Assembly (NCBI GenBank): GCA_019359035.1
Contig: JAHHIC010000073.1
Coordinates: 1 to 64,000 of the forward strand
Source of the DNA: Scytonematopsis contorta HA4267-MV1
Lineage (GTDB): Bacteria > Cyanobacteriota > Cyanobacteriia > Cyanobacteriales > Nostocaceae
Reading direction: 5' to 3'
Length of the DNA stretch: 64,000 bases
The notes under the pieces were generated by a model. That model ran no database searches, had not been told where the DNA came from, and worked only from the letters and a program-made list of their open reading frames with translations. The position numbers and the translations under genes were made by a program. This document shows, in pieces, positions 50,724 to 59,545 of the stretch. The number at the start of each line of letters is the position of its first letter. The first letter of the stretch is position 1.

Positions 50724-53700
50724 TTACCGAGCAGAACAAGAATTGGAAACTGACCCCAATTTGTCAGGGCTTATATTTGGTGTTTGGGAAATAAGTTGTA
50801 CTTCACCTTTATCGTTAAACACCCAACCAGTAGCAGGAGTAATTACTGGTGTAGAGACCTTAGATGTCGGTTTTACTGGAGGTTTATCTATATTTTCCAT
50901 CCCAATTTCTCTGTTACCAACATTTGCCAAGCGTGTATCTTCCCATATAGTATTTTGATTAAGAGGTTCATCAGGTCTAGGAGGTAAACCACCACGTCCA
51001 GTAATTGCTAATTCAGTTTCTGTCTCCCCGCAACCCTGAGCAATTTGTTTCGATGGGTCGTTGGGTTCCATAGGTAAAGAGATAATTCCTTGGGTCGGGT
51101 CAACAGCAGAATTATTTATCTGTACAGTTCCTGGGCTATTAAACTCAGAGCTAGCAGAAATATCATTAGTGTTTGGACTATCGCTTGAGCGCGGCACAAT
51201 ACCATAAATTCCAACAGCATTTGGAAGAAGAATATTACCTCCTTTTCCTCTACTGGCGTTGGCGATGATATTATTATCTTTTGATGGGTCTGCTACCACG
51301 AATGGCGAATTGATGGTGATATTACCACCATTACCTTGACCACGTGCGACACTGGCAGACACGTTACTGTTGCGACGTAATACTAATATTTCTGCTAAGT
51401 CTAGTATAATGTCGCCTCCATCTGCCATACTAGTTTGAGCAGTAATTCCGCCATCGTTATCGAGGATAAGACGCCTTGCAGCTAGGGTAATACTACCTCC
51501 TTTTCCTTCACCCTCACTGTTAACTGAAATTCTACCTCCGTCTGTTACTCTGACTTCAAAGGGGTCGATGATGATATCACCACCTTGACCTGTAGAACCT
51601 TCAGCGGTGGTTGCAAATATTCCACTTCTTGCACTCTCATCGGTTTGTTTATTTGGGTTTCTTCCAGAGATAGTAATGCGGTCAGTCGCCTTTAAGATGA
51701 TATTTCCTGCATTACAATTTGATGAAACGCTGCAACTTGAGTAAGTAGTAGTTCGCAATTGGGAACCATTATTTAAAGAAATATTTCTCGCAGTCAGGTT
51801 AATTGTTCCCCCCCTTCCTAAGCGCTGCGTGGAAGCATTAACAGAGGAGCCGTTTGTCAGTGAAATATTGTCAATAGCATCAATAGATATATCTCCAGCA
51901 GCTATTTCAACTTCAGTAAAATCTTTAACAGCGGCATTTGTAGTACTTAAAGTTGAATTATCCAATCTAACTTCTCTGGGGGATGTTGTTCCTTTGTAAC
52001 TCTCATTTTTGCCTATAAAAATCAGTCCAAAGTTTCCATTACTACTGATATTGCTTTGATTTATTAGAGAAATTTGGTCGCGAGCACCTAATACAATATC
52101 TCCAGCAAATGTATCACCTGAATTAGTAGTACTTACGAAGGAATTGTCGATGTTAATTTGATTGGGTACAGGCAAAGGTGATACAGCATCTGGGTCAAAA
52201 GTGCCAATAAGTATACGACCAAAACGACCCTCACTTGAAATAACGCTTTGCTTTGCCAAGGAAATTTGCTCACTGGCATTCAGTGTAATTTTTCCAGCAA
52301 AACCATCAGTATCATTGTCACTACTAAGGTAAGCTTTGTCCGTAAGAAAAATTGAAAAAGCATTGATATTAATATCACCTGCATTTCCAGACCCTCCAGT
52401 CGGCACTCTAGTAATAACACCGCTATTAAAAAGTCCTGTATTTCCTCCTATATCTTTATCAGAATTACCAAAAAATGATACTTTACCTGTTGCTTCGATA
52501 GTAATATTTCCAGCACTTCCTTCTCCACCCTGACGTATTAAACTTTGAATTTGTGAGCCTTCTGAAACAGACAATCCTCCTGTAGTAATTTGGATATTAC
52601 CAGCCTTTCCAACACCCTCATTTTCTATATTGCTTGCAATTAAACTTGCATTTTGAAGTAAAATATTTCCACGAATATCACCATTTATCGCCTCAATTGT
52701 TAAGTTACCTCCGTCTCCCACACGACTAGTTGTAGTTTCAATGAGAGAATTATTGATTTTAATGTTTTCTAGCGCATAAATGGATATCGGACCTGCATTA
52801 ATGGAATTTCCTGTATCAACAGTAATACCCCTATTAGTAGTACTTAAAGATGTATTATTTAATTCTACTTTCTTCGGTGTAGCAGTATTACCAATCGAGA
52901 TGCGACCAAAGTTACCAAGGCTTTGAATTGCTCTTTCACTTGGGTTGGAACCTATAGGGCTAGAGCTAGTAATAGAAACCAAATCGCGAGCATTAAGTAC
53001 AATATCTCCAGCAAGTGTCGTATTCGTCAAGTTGGAGGTATTCAGGGTAGAGTTCGTAATTGTAATTTGATTAGGTACAAATGAGCTAGAAGCGCTAAAA
53101 CTGGAAGCACCAATAAAAATATTTCCAACCCTACCCTGGTTTAAAATATTAGTTTCGCGAAGAGAAATCAGGTCGCGAGCATTAAGTAAGATGTTTCCAG
53201 CATATCCGGTGCTTGAGTTAGTGCTATTTAACTGAGAATTATTTAAAGCTATAGAACCTTGGGGAGCAGCTATATTAATCTCACTAAATCTACTTGAGTT
53301 AGTATTGCTATCATTACTTGTGGTAGAAATATTACTATTATTAATGTTAACGGAACTATTCTTAGATGTCAGAAAAATACGTCCATTAAATCCATTACTG
53401 CTAATAGTAGTTTGCGGGTCAACGCTTGTGATATCGCCAATAGTTAATAGTCCATCAGCATTTACTCTAATATCTCCGGCAAAGGCGTCTCCTGGATTTA
53501 CGGTATTAGAATTACGACCTAGATTTGATACATCCAATTGTCCTTTATTAGTTAAAACAAATGAACCCGCATTTATAGTGATATTTCCATTATTTGCAAT
53601 CGTTTCTCCATTGATATTTCTATTGACATTATTCTCTACTCTACTTCTATCAATAGTAGTTTTTCCAGTAGCAGTGAGTGTAATATCTCCAGTCCGAGCA

Positions 53701-54653
53701 CCAGTTTCTCCTAAACCTCCGAACATGCCAGATGTCAATAAACTTTCTTGAATTATGCTAATGTCGTTAGCATTAATGTTAATACTTCCTCCGCCAAATT
53801 CACCAGCAATAACATTGATACCCGCTTTATTAGTAAGAGATACATTAGCTCGCGCTATGCTAGCAGGATAAATTAGGCTACCGTCATCAGCATTTATCTT
53901 TACCGTTCCTGCTCCAGCTAAACCACCAATTTCAACTCGACCACCGGAAGTTTGTAAAAGACCAGCATTTATATTGACATTACCACCAACTAAGCCAAGA
54001 ATTCTTCCTGGCAGTAATTCCAAATTAGGGTTAGTAAAATTTGTTGCTGTACCAAATTCCCAAAAAGCTTGTCCATTTCCTCTCACTTCAATCGCTCCGG
54101 GGTTGTTTCCAAGCTGTAACCCAGGAATCAAGTTTACCGTCAATATGGGTGCTGGTTGTGGATTTATAGCGCTGAATACTTGTCCATTATCAAATACAAA
54201 ACTATCTGCAGTTGTGGCAAAAAACGAACCCCCAATATCTAACCTGGCATTCGGTCCAAAAACAATTCCATTAGGATTGAGAAAAAATAAATTAGCGGAA
54301 CCATCTACACCCAACCTCCCAAAAATATTTGAGGCAGTATTTCCAGTGACACGAGTCAAAATATTTGTAATTCCTACCGGATTAGCGAAATAGGCTGCAT
54401 TTTGTTCGAGAATGCTAAATTGTGAAAAACTGTGAAATAAATTTGCACCTCTTGTCGCTCCTCCTTCAATCAAAACCCCCGGTAACCCATACAAGTTACT
54501 ATAGGGTGTTACGACTGTATTTGTACTGCCGGAAGTAGTAGTATCAGGTGTTATTTGAGCTATTGCAGATTCACCCAAGACAGAAATCATTACATGGCAT
54601 ATCAAAACAGTACTTAATATTTTGTAGAAGTTTTGGAAAAATCCTTGATTCAT
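50724..54653 (-). CDS. Two-partner secretion exoprotein TpsA
   Basis: This encodes 1309 residues with a ribosome site (AGGAGATAATCTAGTT). Signal peptide 1-33 (ending SAIAQ). TPS domain (about 34-200): GATRGANLFHSFSQFSI, ILTRVTGNTASNIFGRLGVDG, and NPNGIVFGPNARLDIGGSF (126-144). A long beta-helix (about 200-1200) is built of repeats of the type AGDIVLNARDLISL, separated by 'N S x [IL] x x' strands. The C-terminal tail includes QIAQGCGETETELAITGRGG and LPPRPDEPL, the conserved end of cyanobacterial TpsA proteins. It is exported by the TpsB encoded 84 bp downstream. The role could be adhesion, sheath structure or contact signalling. It is full length, unlike the copy at 10140. Confidence 0.92.
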   Translation of the reverse strand: MNQGFFQNFYKILSTVLICHVMISVLGESAIAQITPDTTTSGSTNTVVTPYSNLYGLPGVLIEGGATRGANLFHSFSQFSILEQNAAYFANPVGITNILTRVTGNTASNIFGRLGVDGSANLFFLNPNGIVFGPNARLDIGGSFFATTADSFVFDNGQVFSAINPQPAPILTVNLIPGLQLGNNPGAIEVRGNGQAFWEFGTATNFTNPNLELLPGRILGLVGGNVNINAGLLQTSGGRVEIGGLAGAGTVKINADDGSLIYPASIARANVSLTNKAGINVIAGEFGGGSININANDISIIQESLLTSGMFGGLGETGARTGDITLTATGKTTIDRSRVENNVNRNINGETIANNGNITINAGSFVLTNKGQLDVSNLGRNSNTVNPGDAFAGDIRVNADGLLTIGDITSVDPQTTISSNGFNGRIFLTSKNSSVNINNSNISTTSNDSNTNSSRFSEINIAAPQGSIALNNSQLNSTNSSTGYAGNILLNARDLISLRETNILNQGRVGNIFIGASSFSASSSFVPNQITITNSTLNTSNLTNTTLAGDIVLNARDLVSITSSSPIGSNPSERAIQSLGNFGRISIGNTATPKKVELNNTSLSTTNRGITVDTGNSINAGPISIYALENIKINNSLIETTTSRVGDGGNLTIEAINGDIRGNILLQNASLIASNIENEGVGKAGNIQITTGGLSVSEGSQIQSLIRQGGEGSAGNITIEATGKVSFFGNSDKDIGGNTGLFNSGVITRVPTGGSGNAGDININAFSIFLTDKAYLSSDNDTDGFAGKITLNASEQISLAKQSVISSEGRFGRILIGTFDPDAVSPLPVPNQINIDNSFVSTTNSGDTFAGDIVLGARDQISLINQSNISSNGNFGLIFIGKNESYKGTTSPREVRLDNSTLSTTNAAVKDFTEVEIAAGDISIDAIDNISLTNGSSVNASTQRLGRGGTINLTARNISLNNGSQLRTTTYSSCSVSSNCNAGNIILKATDRITISGRNPNKQTDESARSGIFATTAEGSTGQGGDIIIDPFEVRVTDGGRISVNSEGEGKGGSITLAARRLILDNDGGITAQTSMADGGDIILDLAEILVLRRNSNVSASVARGQGNGGNITINSPFVVADPSKDNNIIANASRGKGGNILLPNAVGIYGIVPRSSDSPNTNDISASSEFNSPGTVQINNSAVDPTQGIISLPMEPNDPSKQIAQGCGETETELAITGRGGLPPRPDEPLNQNTIWEDTRLANVGNREIGMENIDKPPVKPTSKVSTPVITPATGWVFNDKGEVQLISQTPNISPDKLGSVSNSCSAR

Positions 54654-54847
54654 AACTAGATTATCTCCTATAAATATTTATTTTTTTGCTGCAATAAATA
54701 TTAATTAGTACAAGCTTATACAAATCTTGTTGTTAGGATATTTGACGTTGGATGTAAAACAATACTTCAATAATTACATTTAAATAAACTAAATTATTCT
54801 TTAATATCTTAGTATTATTTATTGGCAAAAAATACGCTTTTCCCACG

Positions 54848-54875
54848 GTAGAGACGTTATATATAACGTCTCCAC
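54848..54875. repeat. 28-bp palindrome (GAGACGTTATAT variant)
   Basis: Arms GTAGAGACGTTATA with one mismatch (TCCAC end), between the DUF928 stop and the TpsA start. It could attenuate transcription between them. Confidence 0.75.
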
Positions 54876-54902
54876 TTTTTCATCATATGTCTAATAAGCT
54901 AA

Positions 54903-55829
54903 CTAAAACAGTAAGGGGGCTTTAATAGCTTCCGGAGCCAAATCTACAGATTCTAGAAAATCTTCCCAATCTTCCTTTAATTTGGTATCAGAAGGACGCT
55001 GAAGACGTAAATTAGCTAAGGTTCTAAGAGTATCTTCCCAGTATCCGGTGGTTGCATACAAAGTTGTACGTTCTTGTGCAGAGGCACTTTGTAATTGGTT
55101 AGTTAGATTTTGGTCTGGTTGAACTCGTTTGATAAAACCTGTGATGAATGAACTGTCGTCAAGCTTACTGTTATCACAAATAACTGAAAGTGTCCAAGAA
55201 TATTTTTTGCCATCACTCAAAGATTCGCTGGTATTTTCTGGGATACTGATTTTAATAATTCCAGGATTTGAATTAGGCTGTAATTCAACTTTATACAAAT
55301 CTTTCTTGGCTTGAATATCCTGTAAAATAAATCTTAACTTTTCTGCTCTAGCAATTTTGGGAACATAGAAAAAGAATGACGGATATTCAGCAGTGGTAAC
55401 TATTTCAGGATTATCTTTTTCTTTCTCTGTTGGTACTAAAGCAGTCAAATTTTCATTTTCTTTCAAATTACACATACCCCGTGTTGCAGCCGCTCTTCTT
55501 CTGTCAGGAGAACCAACGTAAAAAGCAAGAGTTGAACGACCACGGTCAATATAACCTTGGACATTACGGATTGCCGCTGTTGCAAAGCTATCTCTAGGCT
55601 TTAATTTCTCTGCTTGCTGGAAATATTCTAGAGCTTTACGATAATTTCTCTTTTTAGTTTCACTATAGCCCAAGTGCATATATTCATCAAAACTAGACCC
55701 GCTTTGAGCTACTAAATAAGCAGAATTAGCTGTTTTGTTAAAAGCAGATACTTTAGGAGAAATAACAGCGACAAAGGAAATAAGTAATACAAGAATAAAC
55801 AGATATCTCAGTTTGAATATTTTGTTCAT
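54903..55829 (-). CDS. DUF928 protein with TPR-like N-terminus
   Basis: This encodes 308 residues with a signal peptide (FKLRYLFILVLLISFVAVI, cut near VSA). A TPR-like pair (about 45-100; YMHLGYSETKKRNYRKALEY) precedes DUF928 (about 105-245): RRRAAATRGMC, YPSFFFYVPKIARAEKLRFI, GKKYSWTLSVICDNSKLDD and GFIKRVQPDQNL. The C-terminal helix (WEDTLRTLANLRLQRPSD) matches its paralogue at 34487. It is the first gene of the co-directional run leading to TpsA, TpsB and TPR-CHAT, with a palindrome before TpsA. An envelope role in that secretion module is likely but unproven. Confidence 0.85.
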   Translation of the reverse strand: MNKIFKLRYLFILVLLISFVAVISPKVSAFNKTANSAYLVAQSGSSFDEYMHLGYSETKKRNYRKALEYFQQAEKLKPRDSFATAAIRNVQGYIDRGRSTLAFYVGSPDRRRAAATRGMCNLKENENLTALVPTEKEKDNPEIVTTAEYPSFFFYVPKIARAEKLRFILQDIQAKKDLYKVELQPNSNPGIIKISIPENTSESLSDGKKYSWTLSVICDNSKLDDSSFITGFIKRVQPDQNLTNQLQSASAQERTTLYATTGYWEDTLRTLANLRLQRPSDTKLKEDWEDFLESVDLAPEAIKAPLLF

Positions 55830-55861
55830 GAGATTTACTTTATTTTATTTGAGTGAAGTTA

Positions 55862-55888
55862 AAGAGACGTTAGATGTAACGTCTCTAC
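55862..55888. repeat. 27-bp palindrome (GAGACGTTAGATG variant)
   Basis: AGAGACGTTA pairs with TAACGTCTCT, between the small membrane protein stop and the DUF928 start. Confidence 0.75.
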
Positions 55889-55900
55889 AGATATATAATG

Positions 55901-56350
55901 CTAATTAACTTTGGGCCAAGGACCTATCCAGGCACCACCGCGAAATCGCGCACGAGGAAACAATAAGCGCATTACTACCCAAGAAGAGCAGTAAATCGCA
56001 ACCCAAACAACAGTGTAATGTATTACATACAATGGCAAAGAGAAATTATCTTTGGGAATGTTTGGTAATCCAACAAAATTAATTAACAACGCTAAAAAGG
56101 TAGCTTCAACAATGCTAGAAATAAGTATCAATACTCCTGGCCAATCGTGGTCCCAAAGAAACTTTTGCAAGTAGTTATAGAGAATATCCCAGCCAAGTCC
56201 AAAAATACTGAGATAAAGTAAAACCCAGAAGTAAACCCATTGGATATGCTCTACTCCGGAACTCAAAGCAAAAGGTAAACTGAATAAAACACCAATGGTT
56301 GCGAAGAGAAAAATACGGCTTTGCCACCGTCCAATTAATGTTGGGGTCAT
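55901..56350 (-). CDS. Small multi-pass membrane protein
   Basis: This encodes 149 residues with about four hydrophobic helices (about 13-32, 36-57, 70-95, 108-130). The first helix follows a short basic start (TPTLIGRWQSR). Aromatic-rich loops (KFLWDHDWPG) and a basic C-terminus (FPRARFRGGAWIGPWPKVN) are present. I recognise no family with certainty. It lies between the DUF928 gene and the FHA-oxidoreductase gene, all on the minus strand, but the 13-bp repeat array separates it from the latter. It probably resides in the inner membrane; the function is unknown. Confidence 0.65.
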   Translation of the reverse strand: MTPTLIGRWQSRIFLFATIGVLFSLPFALSSGVEHIQWVYFWVLLYLSIFGLGWDILYNYLQKFLWDHDWPGVLILISSIVEATFLALLINFVGLPNIPKDNFSLPLYVIHYTVVWVAIYCSSWVVMRLLFPRARFRGGAWIGPWPKVN

Positions 56351-56388
56351 AAAATAATTACAAGTGTTGATTAATTAATGTTTACCCT

Positions 56389-56415
56389 TGTGGGGTGGGC
56401 ATCCTTGCCCGCCCA
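56389..56415. repeat. GTGGGGTGGGCATCC repeat
   Basis: A half-copy of the GTGGGGTGGGC family (compare 27744, 23262, 40328), directly upstream of the small membrane protein gene. Confidence 0.6.
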
Positions 56416-56451
56416 CTTGTACTTCAATGAACTTGAAATTTGCTGTTTATT

Positions 56452-56658
56452 GAGACGCGGTACAGAGACGCGGTACAGAGACGCGGTACAGAGACGCGGT
56501 ACAGAGACACGGTACAGAGACGCGGTACAGAGACGCGGTACAGAGACGCGGTACAGAGACGCGGTACAGAGACGCGGTACAGAGACGCGGTACAGAGACG
56601 CGGTACAGAGACGCGGTACAGAGACGCGGTACAGAGACGCGATAAATCGCGTCTCTAC
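56452..56658. repeat. 13-bp tandem repeat, 14 copies, capped by a GAGACGCG palindrome
   Basis: The unit GAGACGCGGTACA is repeated 14 times (56452-56633); the fifth copy has one change (GAGACACGG). It ends in GAGACGCGATAAATCGCG, the palindromic family that shares its first eight bases. Open frames through the array are repeat artefacts: with a 13-bp unit all three frames are read in turn and no stop occurs. Confidence 0.95.
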
Positions 56659-56663
56659 AAATG

Positions 56664-58697
56664 CTATGGTTTTTGATTAGTTGCCCATTTTATCCATTGC
56701 CACAGAGAACCAAAAGGATTGATATAGCGCATACCAGGGGCTTTCGATGCCACTAAGCCATCTGCTATTCTTTGGGCAGCATATTGTAGACCTAAGAATG
56801 TGTCGATAGCAGCATATGGTCCACCTAGTGTCAATATCCCGGAGACATACATTCTGCCGGAATTATTTCGCATTTCTTTGATTTCAAAGTCGTTGGCTAC
56901 GTTTAGTCCACCATAAGGAGATAAAGCAATATTGTAGCGGTCAATCAGGTCGGCAAATAATGGGTTCTCTTTAGGTTTGGCTTCTAATCCGGTCGAGTCA
57001 ATAACAAAGTCCGCTGCAACTTTTAAAGTACCTTTATTGGTTTTCAAGAAAGTTGTCGGTTTGCCTTGCTCATTAGCTTCTACCTTTTCTACTTCACCAA
57101 ATTCGATGTTGTACCATCTCTTGTCTAGTCCATCCTGAACTATCCGTTTCCAATCTGTACGGTCTGCAGTGGTTGTTCCACCCCAATCTTTGAGAAGTTC
57201 ATAGCGTTTTGCTGGGGAAGAGGCTTCCAGCAATGCACGCATATCCCCTCCCCAAGTGCCCTTAGGCCAGTTGTAAGGTTGGAATTCCCAGTGATTTTCT
57301 ACTTTACGCCTAACAGGGCCAAATTTGTTGCCCTCTAGTACGGGAGTCCGCATCACATGGATAACCGTGATTTTGGGGTTTTTGCGTCTTGCTTCCGAAA
57401 GACGTTGAACAATACGAGAAGATACGATACCGCGACCTCGTAAAACTACTGTACCGCCGTTACGCTCTAAATACTCGTAAATATGATGATGTTCTTCGTA
57501 GGCGTTAACTACAGATTTAAAATCTCCTGTCTCTAGACGGTATTTTTGTAGGTCGGGGAGAAATCTCACAGCTGGATAACCTGTAGCTATGTGTACAAAT
57601 TTTCCAACAAGATAACCGTGAACACGCTGGGTTTCACCAGGTACAGAATAAGCAACAGCGTATCTTCCATCTGTTGTTTTACGAATAGCGCGAATTCGAC
57701 CATATCTTAATATTTCTGACCAACCAATACGTTCAGCTTCCCTATCTAAGGATTCAAATACTTTACCAGAGATGGGGGTGTAAGTATCAGCTAAAACAGG
57801 TTCAGAGAACACTTGCCACAAATGTTTCGCAGCCGAAATCACTTGACCCGAAAATAACTCGCGCCAAGCTTCTCGCCAAGCATATCCAGGCCAACCCCAA
57901 ATATTGTCAGGACAGGAGTCAGAACCAGAACGTAATCTTTCATAAGGAGGTATTTGCGAGTTTTTACACAGGCGTTGGTATCGTCCGTAGGGCTTCTTCT
58001 CTAAACCAAGAACTGCGATTTTGTCAGCTTTAACACCGTAAATTCTGATGTAGTTTGTCCAAACAAAACTACCAATTCCACCACCTAATCCTAAATAATC
58101 TTTTTCTTCGACTCTGTTACCAGAAGCATACAGTAATTGCACATCAACAAATTCTGTATTCAAGAATTCTGCTGGAGGAAAAAAAGCAACGTTGTGTATA
58201 GTGACTGCTGCTGGGTTTTTTTGTGCTTCTGGTTCGTCTGTTTCTGGATTAAAGAAGATTGTAGATTGTGCAGATGGTAAAGGTTCAGAAATATCTGAGG
58301 GAATGGATACAACTGTATCTGGGTTAAATTCTGTTGGTGGTGTATCAAGAATCTCGGTTCCAGAGACTTCAGACAAGACAGTCAGAGTTATCTGAAAAGG
58401 TCCGAATTGTAAAGTATCTCCGCTACCTATTACTTCACGAGTTTTGCGTATTAATTTACCGTTAACTCTTGTACCATTAGTACTGACATCTTCAATAATT
58501 AACTGTCCGTCAACAAAGTCAATAAGCGCATGATATCCAGAAATTTCTTTACTTTTAAAACAAACTTTAGCGGGTGGTTGTCCTTGAATATTTTCTGGTA
58601 GACGTGCAAGTTCCCTACCAATAACTAAAGGTAAACCAAAATCTTGTTGTTGTCGCTCTTGGTTAGCTGGGTCTTCCCAAATAAATCTTATTTCCAT
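56664..58697 (-). CDS. FHA domain fused to a flavoprotein-like oxidoreductase
   Basis: This encodes 677 residues. The N-terminal FHA domain (about 20-108) has the phosphothreonine-binding residues IGRE (27-30), SGYHAL (Ser53, His56) and STNGTRVNG (72-80). A linker (about 110-180) leads to an oxidoreductase (about 180-677) with two Rossmann-type glycine motifs: LGLGGGIGS (202-210) and VVLRGRGIVSSRIVQRL (about 405-421). Further features are HIATGYPAVRFLP and DFVIDSTGLEAKP, typical of FAD/NAD(P)-binding monooxygenase-like folds. The first motif differs from a standard GxGxxG. Thus a phosphopeptide reader controls or locates a redox enzyme; the CHASE2 kinase at 42733 is a possible upstream kinase. 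It follows the FHA-zinc gene by 30 bp. Confidence 0.8.
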   Translation of the reverse strand: MEIRFIWEDPANQERQQQDFGLPLVIGRELARLPENIQGQPPAKVCFKSKEISGYHALIDFVDGQLIIEDVSTNGTRVNGKLIRKTREVIGSGDTLQFGPFQITLTVLSEVSGTEILDTPPTEFNPDTVVSIPSDISEPLPSAQSTIFFNPETDEPEAQKNPAAVTIHNVAFFPPAEFLNTEFVDVQLLYASGNRVEEKDYLGLGGGIGSFVWTNYIRIYGVKADKIAVLGLEKKPYGRYQRLCKNSQIPPYERLRSGSDSCPDNIWGWPGYAWREAWRELFSGQVISAAKHLWQVFSEPVLADTYTPISGKVFESLDREAERIGWSEILRYGRIRAIRKTTDGRYAVAYSVPGETQRVHGYLVGKFVHIATGYPAVRFLPDLQKYRLETGDFKSVVNAYEEHHHIYEYLERNGGTVVLRGRGIVSSRIVQRLSEARRKNPKITVIHVMRTPVLEGNKFGPVRRKVENHWEFQPYNWPKGTWGGDMRALLEASSPAKRYELLKDWGGTTTADRTDWKRIVQDGLDKRWYNIEFGEVEKVEANEQGKPTTFLKTNKGTLKVAADFVIDSTGLEAKPKENPLFADLIDRYNIALSPYGGLNVANDFEIKEMRNNSGRMYVSGILTLGGPYAAIDTFLGLQYAAQRIADGLVASKAPGMRYINPFGSLWQWIKWATNQKP

Positions 58698-58727
58698 AAT
58701 GGTGATAATGCATTAAATGTTGTAGTG

Positions 58728-59216
58728 TTAAGCGCGAGGCATCAATACCGTTTCTGACGCTTGCAGGGATACGCCACAGTAGGGACAGAAGTCTCCTATA
58801 TGGTCGTAGGGCAATAGATGACCGTTAATGCATCTAACACCATATACTTGCTCGTCTCCAGCTGCGGTAAACTCTATTTGTATAACATTGATAGAAAATT
58901 TTCCCAACTTAATTATACTTCCAATTTTGAGAGGTGCTGCCTCTAAAATCACACTTTTAGCATCAACAATCACTGGATTTGGTGTTGTTTTATTTCTAGT
59001 TAAATTTTTGACAAATAATTTTTTTTGTTTTCCATCATAGAATATAGCTGCATGTGAACGAGAAACAGTAGTTTCATTTATTGGAAAGATAATATCGCAT
59101 AGATTTTCATCTCTACCAATCGTAATTAAACCATTTTCTTTCGTTTTATCTTCTGCGGATATGGTTCGCGTATGGCTGCGAACACTATCGAACCACTCTA
59201 AAGAAATTTTATACAT
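58728..59216 (-). CDS. FHA domain protein with C-terminal zinc ribbon
   Basis: This encodes 162 residues from the ATG at 59216. The FHA domain (about 5-115) has IGRD (33-36) and SRSHAA (Ser52, His55), the canonical phosphothreonine site, then NLTRNKTTPN in place of the usual N-G-T loop. The C-terminus carries VRCINGH and CPYCG (Cys129, His133, Cys144, Cys147), a compact zinc-ribbon-like ligand set. FHA plus zinc ribbon is a known layout of cyanobacterial signalling proteins. The gene precedes the FHA-oxidoreductase by 30 bp, so the two are cotranscribed and may read the same phosphoprotein. Confidence 0.8.
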   Translation of the reverse strand: MYKISLEWFDSVRSHTRTISAEDKTKENGLITIGRDENLCDIIFPINETTVSRSHAAIFYDGKQKKLFVKNLTRNKTTPNPVIVDAKSVILEAAPLKIGSIIKLGKFSINVIQIEFTAAGDEQVYGVRCINGHLLPYDHIGDFCPYCGVSLQASETVLMPRA

Positions 59217-59429
59217 GGAATAGATATTTGAAATCAATATGTTAATTAATTTCAACAATATTTATTGATAAAGTATAGTTTAAATTACACAATTAATTTA
59301 ATTTAAGATAAGCTTAATACTATCTAAGTCACAAATAGATTACTCTATTATTTTTATTAGAAAACAAAAAATACAAACACATCGAGTTGATTATATACGT
59401 ACGCAATCTGAACCTATGTATAAAAAAAT

Positions 59430-59498
59430 GTAGAGACGTTACATGTAACGTCTCTAGTCTCTAGTCTCTAGTCTCTAGTCTCTAGTCTCTACTTAATA
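59430..59498. repeat. GAGACGTTACATG palindrome with six tandem TCTCTAG units
   Basis: The palindrome's right arm (ACGTCTCTA) runs straight into tandem TCTCTAG heptamers (five exact plus one ending TCTCTAC). It lies downstream of the catalase gene. Confidence 0.9.
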
Positions 59499-59504
59499 TT
59501 CATC

Positions 59505-59542
59505 ATAGCCCCCTCCCCGCTAGCGGGGTTGGGGGTGGGGTT
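59505..59542. repeat. G/C-tract palindromic repeat downstream of catalase
   Basis: GCCCCCTCCCCGC pairs with GCGGGGTTGGGGG 3 bp before the catalase stop is reached on the plus strand. It may serve as the terminator of the minus-strand catalase gene. Confidence 0.65.
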
Positions 59543-59545
59543 CTT

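Noticed and set aside
53305-53751. 148-codon frame opposite the TpsA gene
   Set aside because: Antisense shadow of the repetitive beta-helix coding sequence; no ribosome site and no family resemblance.
56452-56658. Possible CRISPR array
   Set aside because: The 13-bp units are contiguous with no spacers, and no cas gene is nearby.
56378-56680. Open frames encoding a repeated GTETRYRDAVQR peptide
   Set aside because: They come from the 13-bp array: the unit has no stop in any frame. No ribosome site or independent support.
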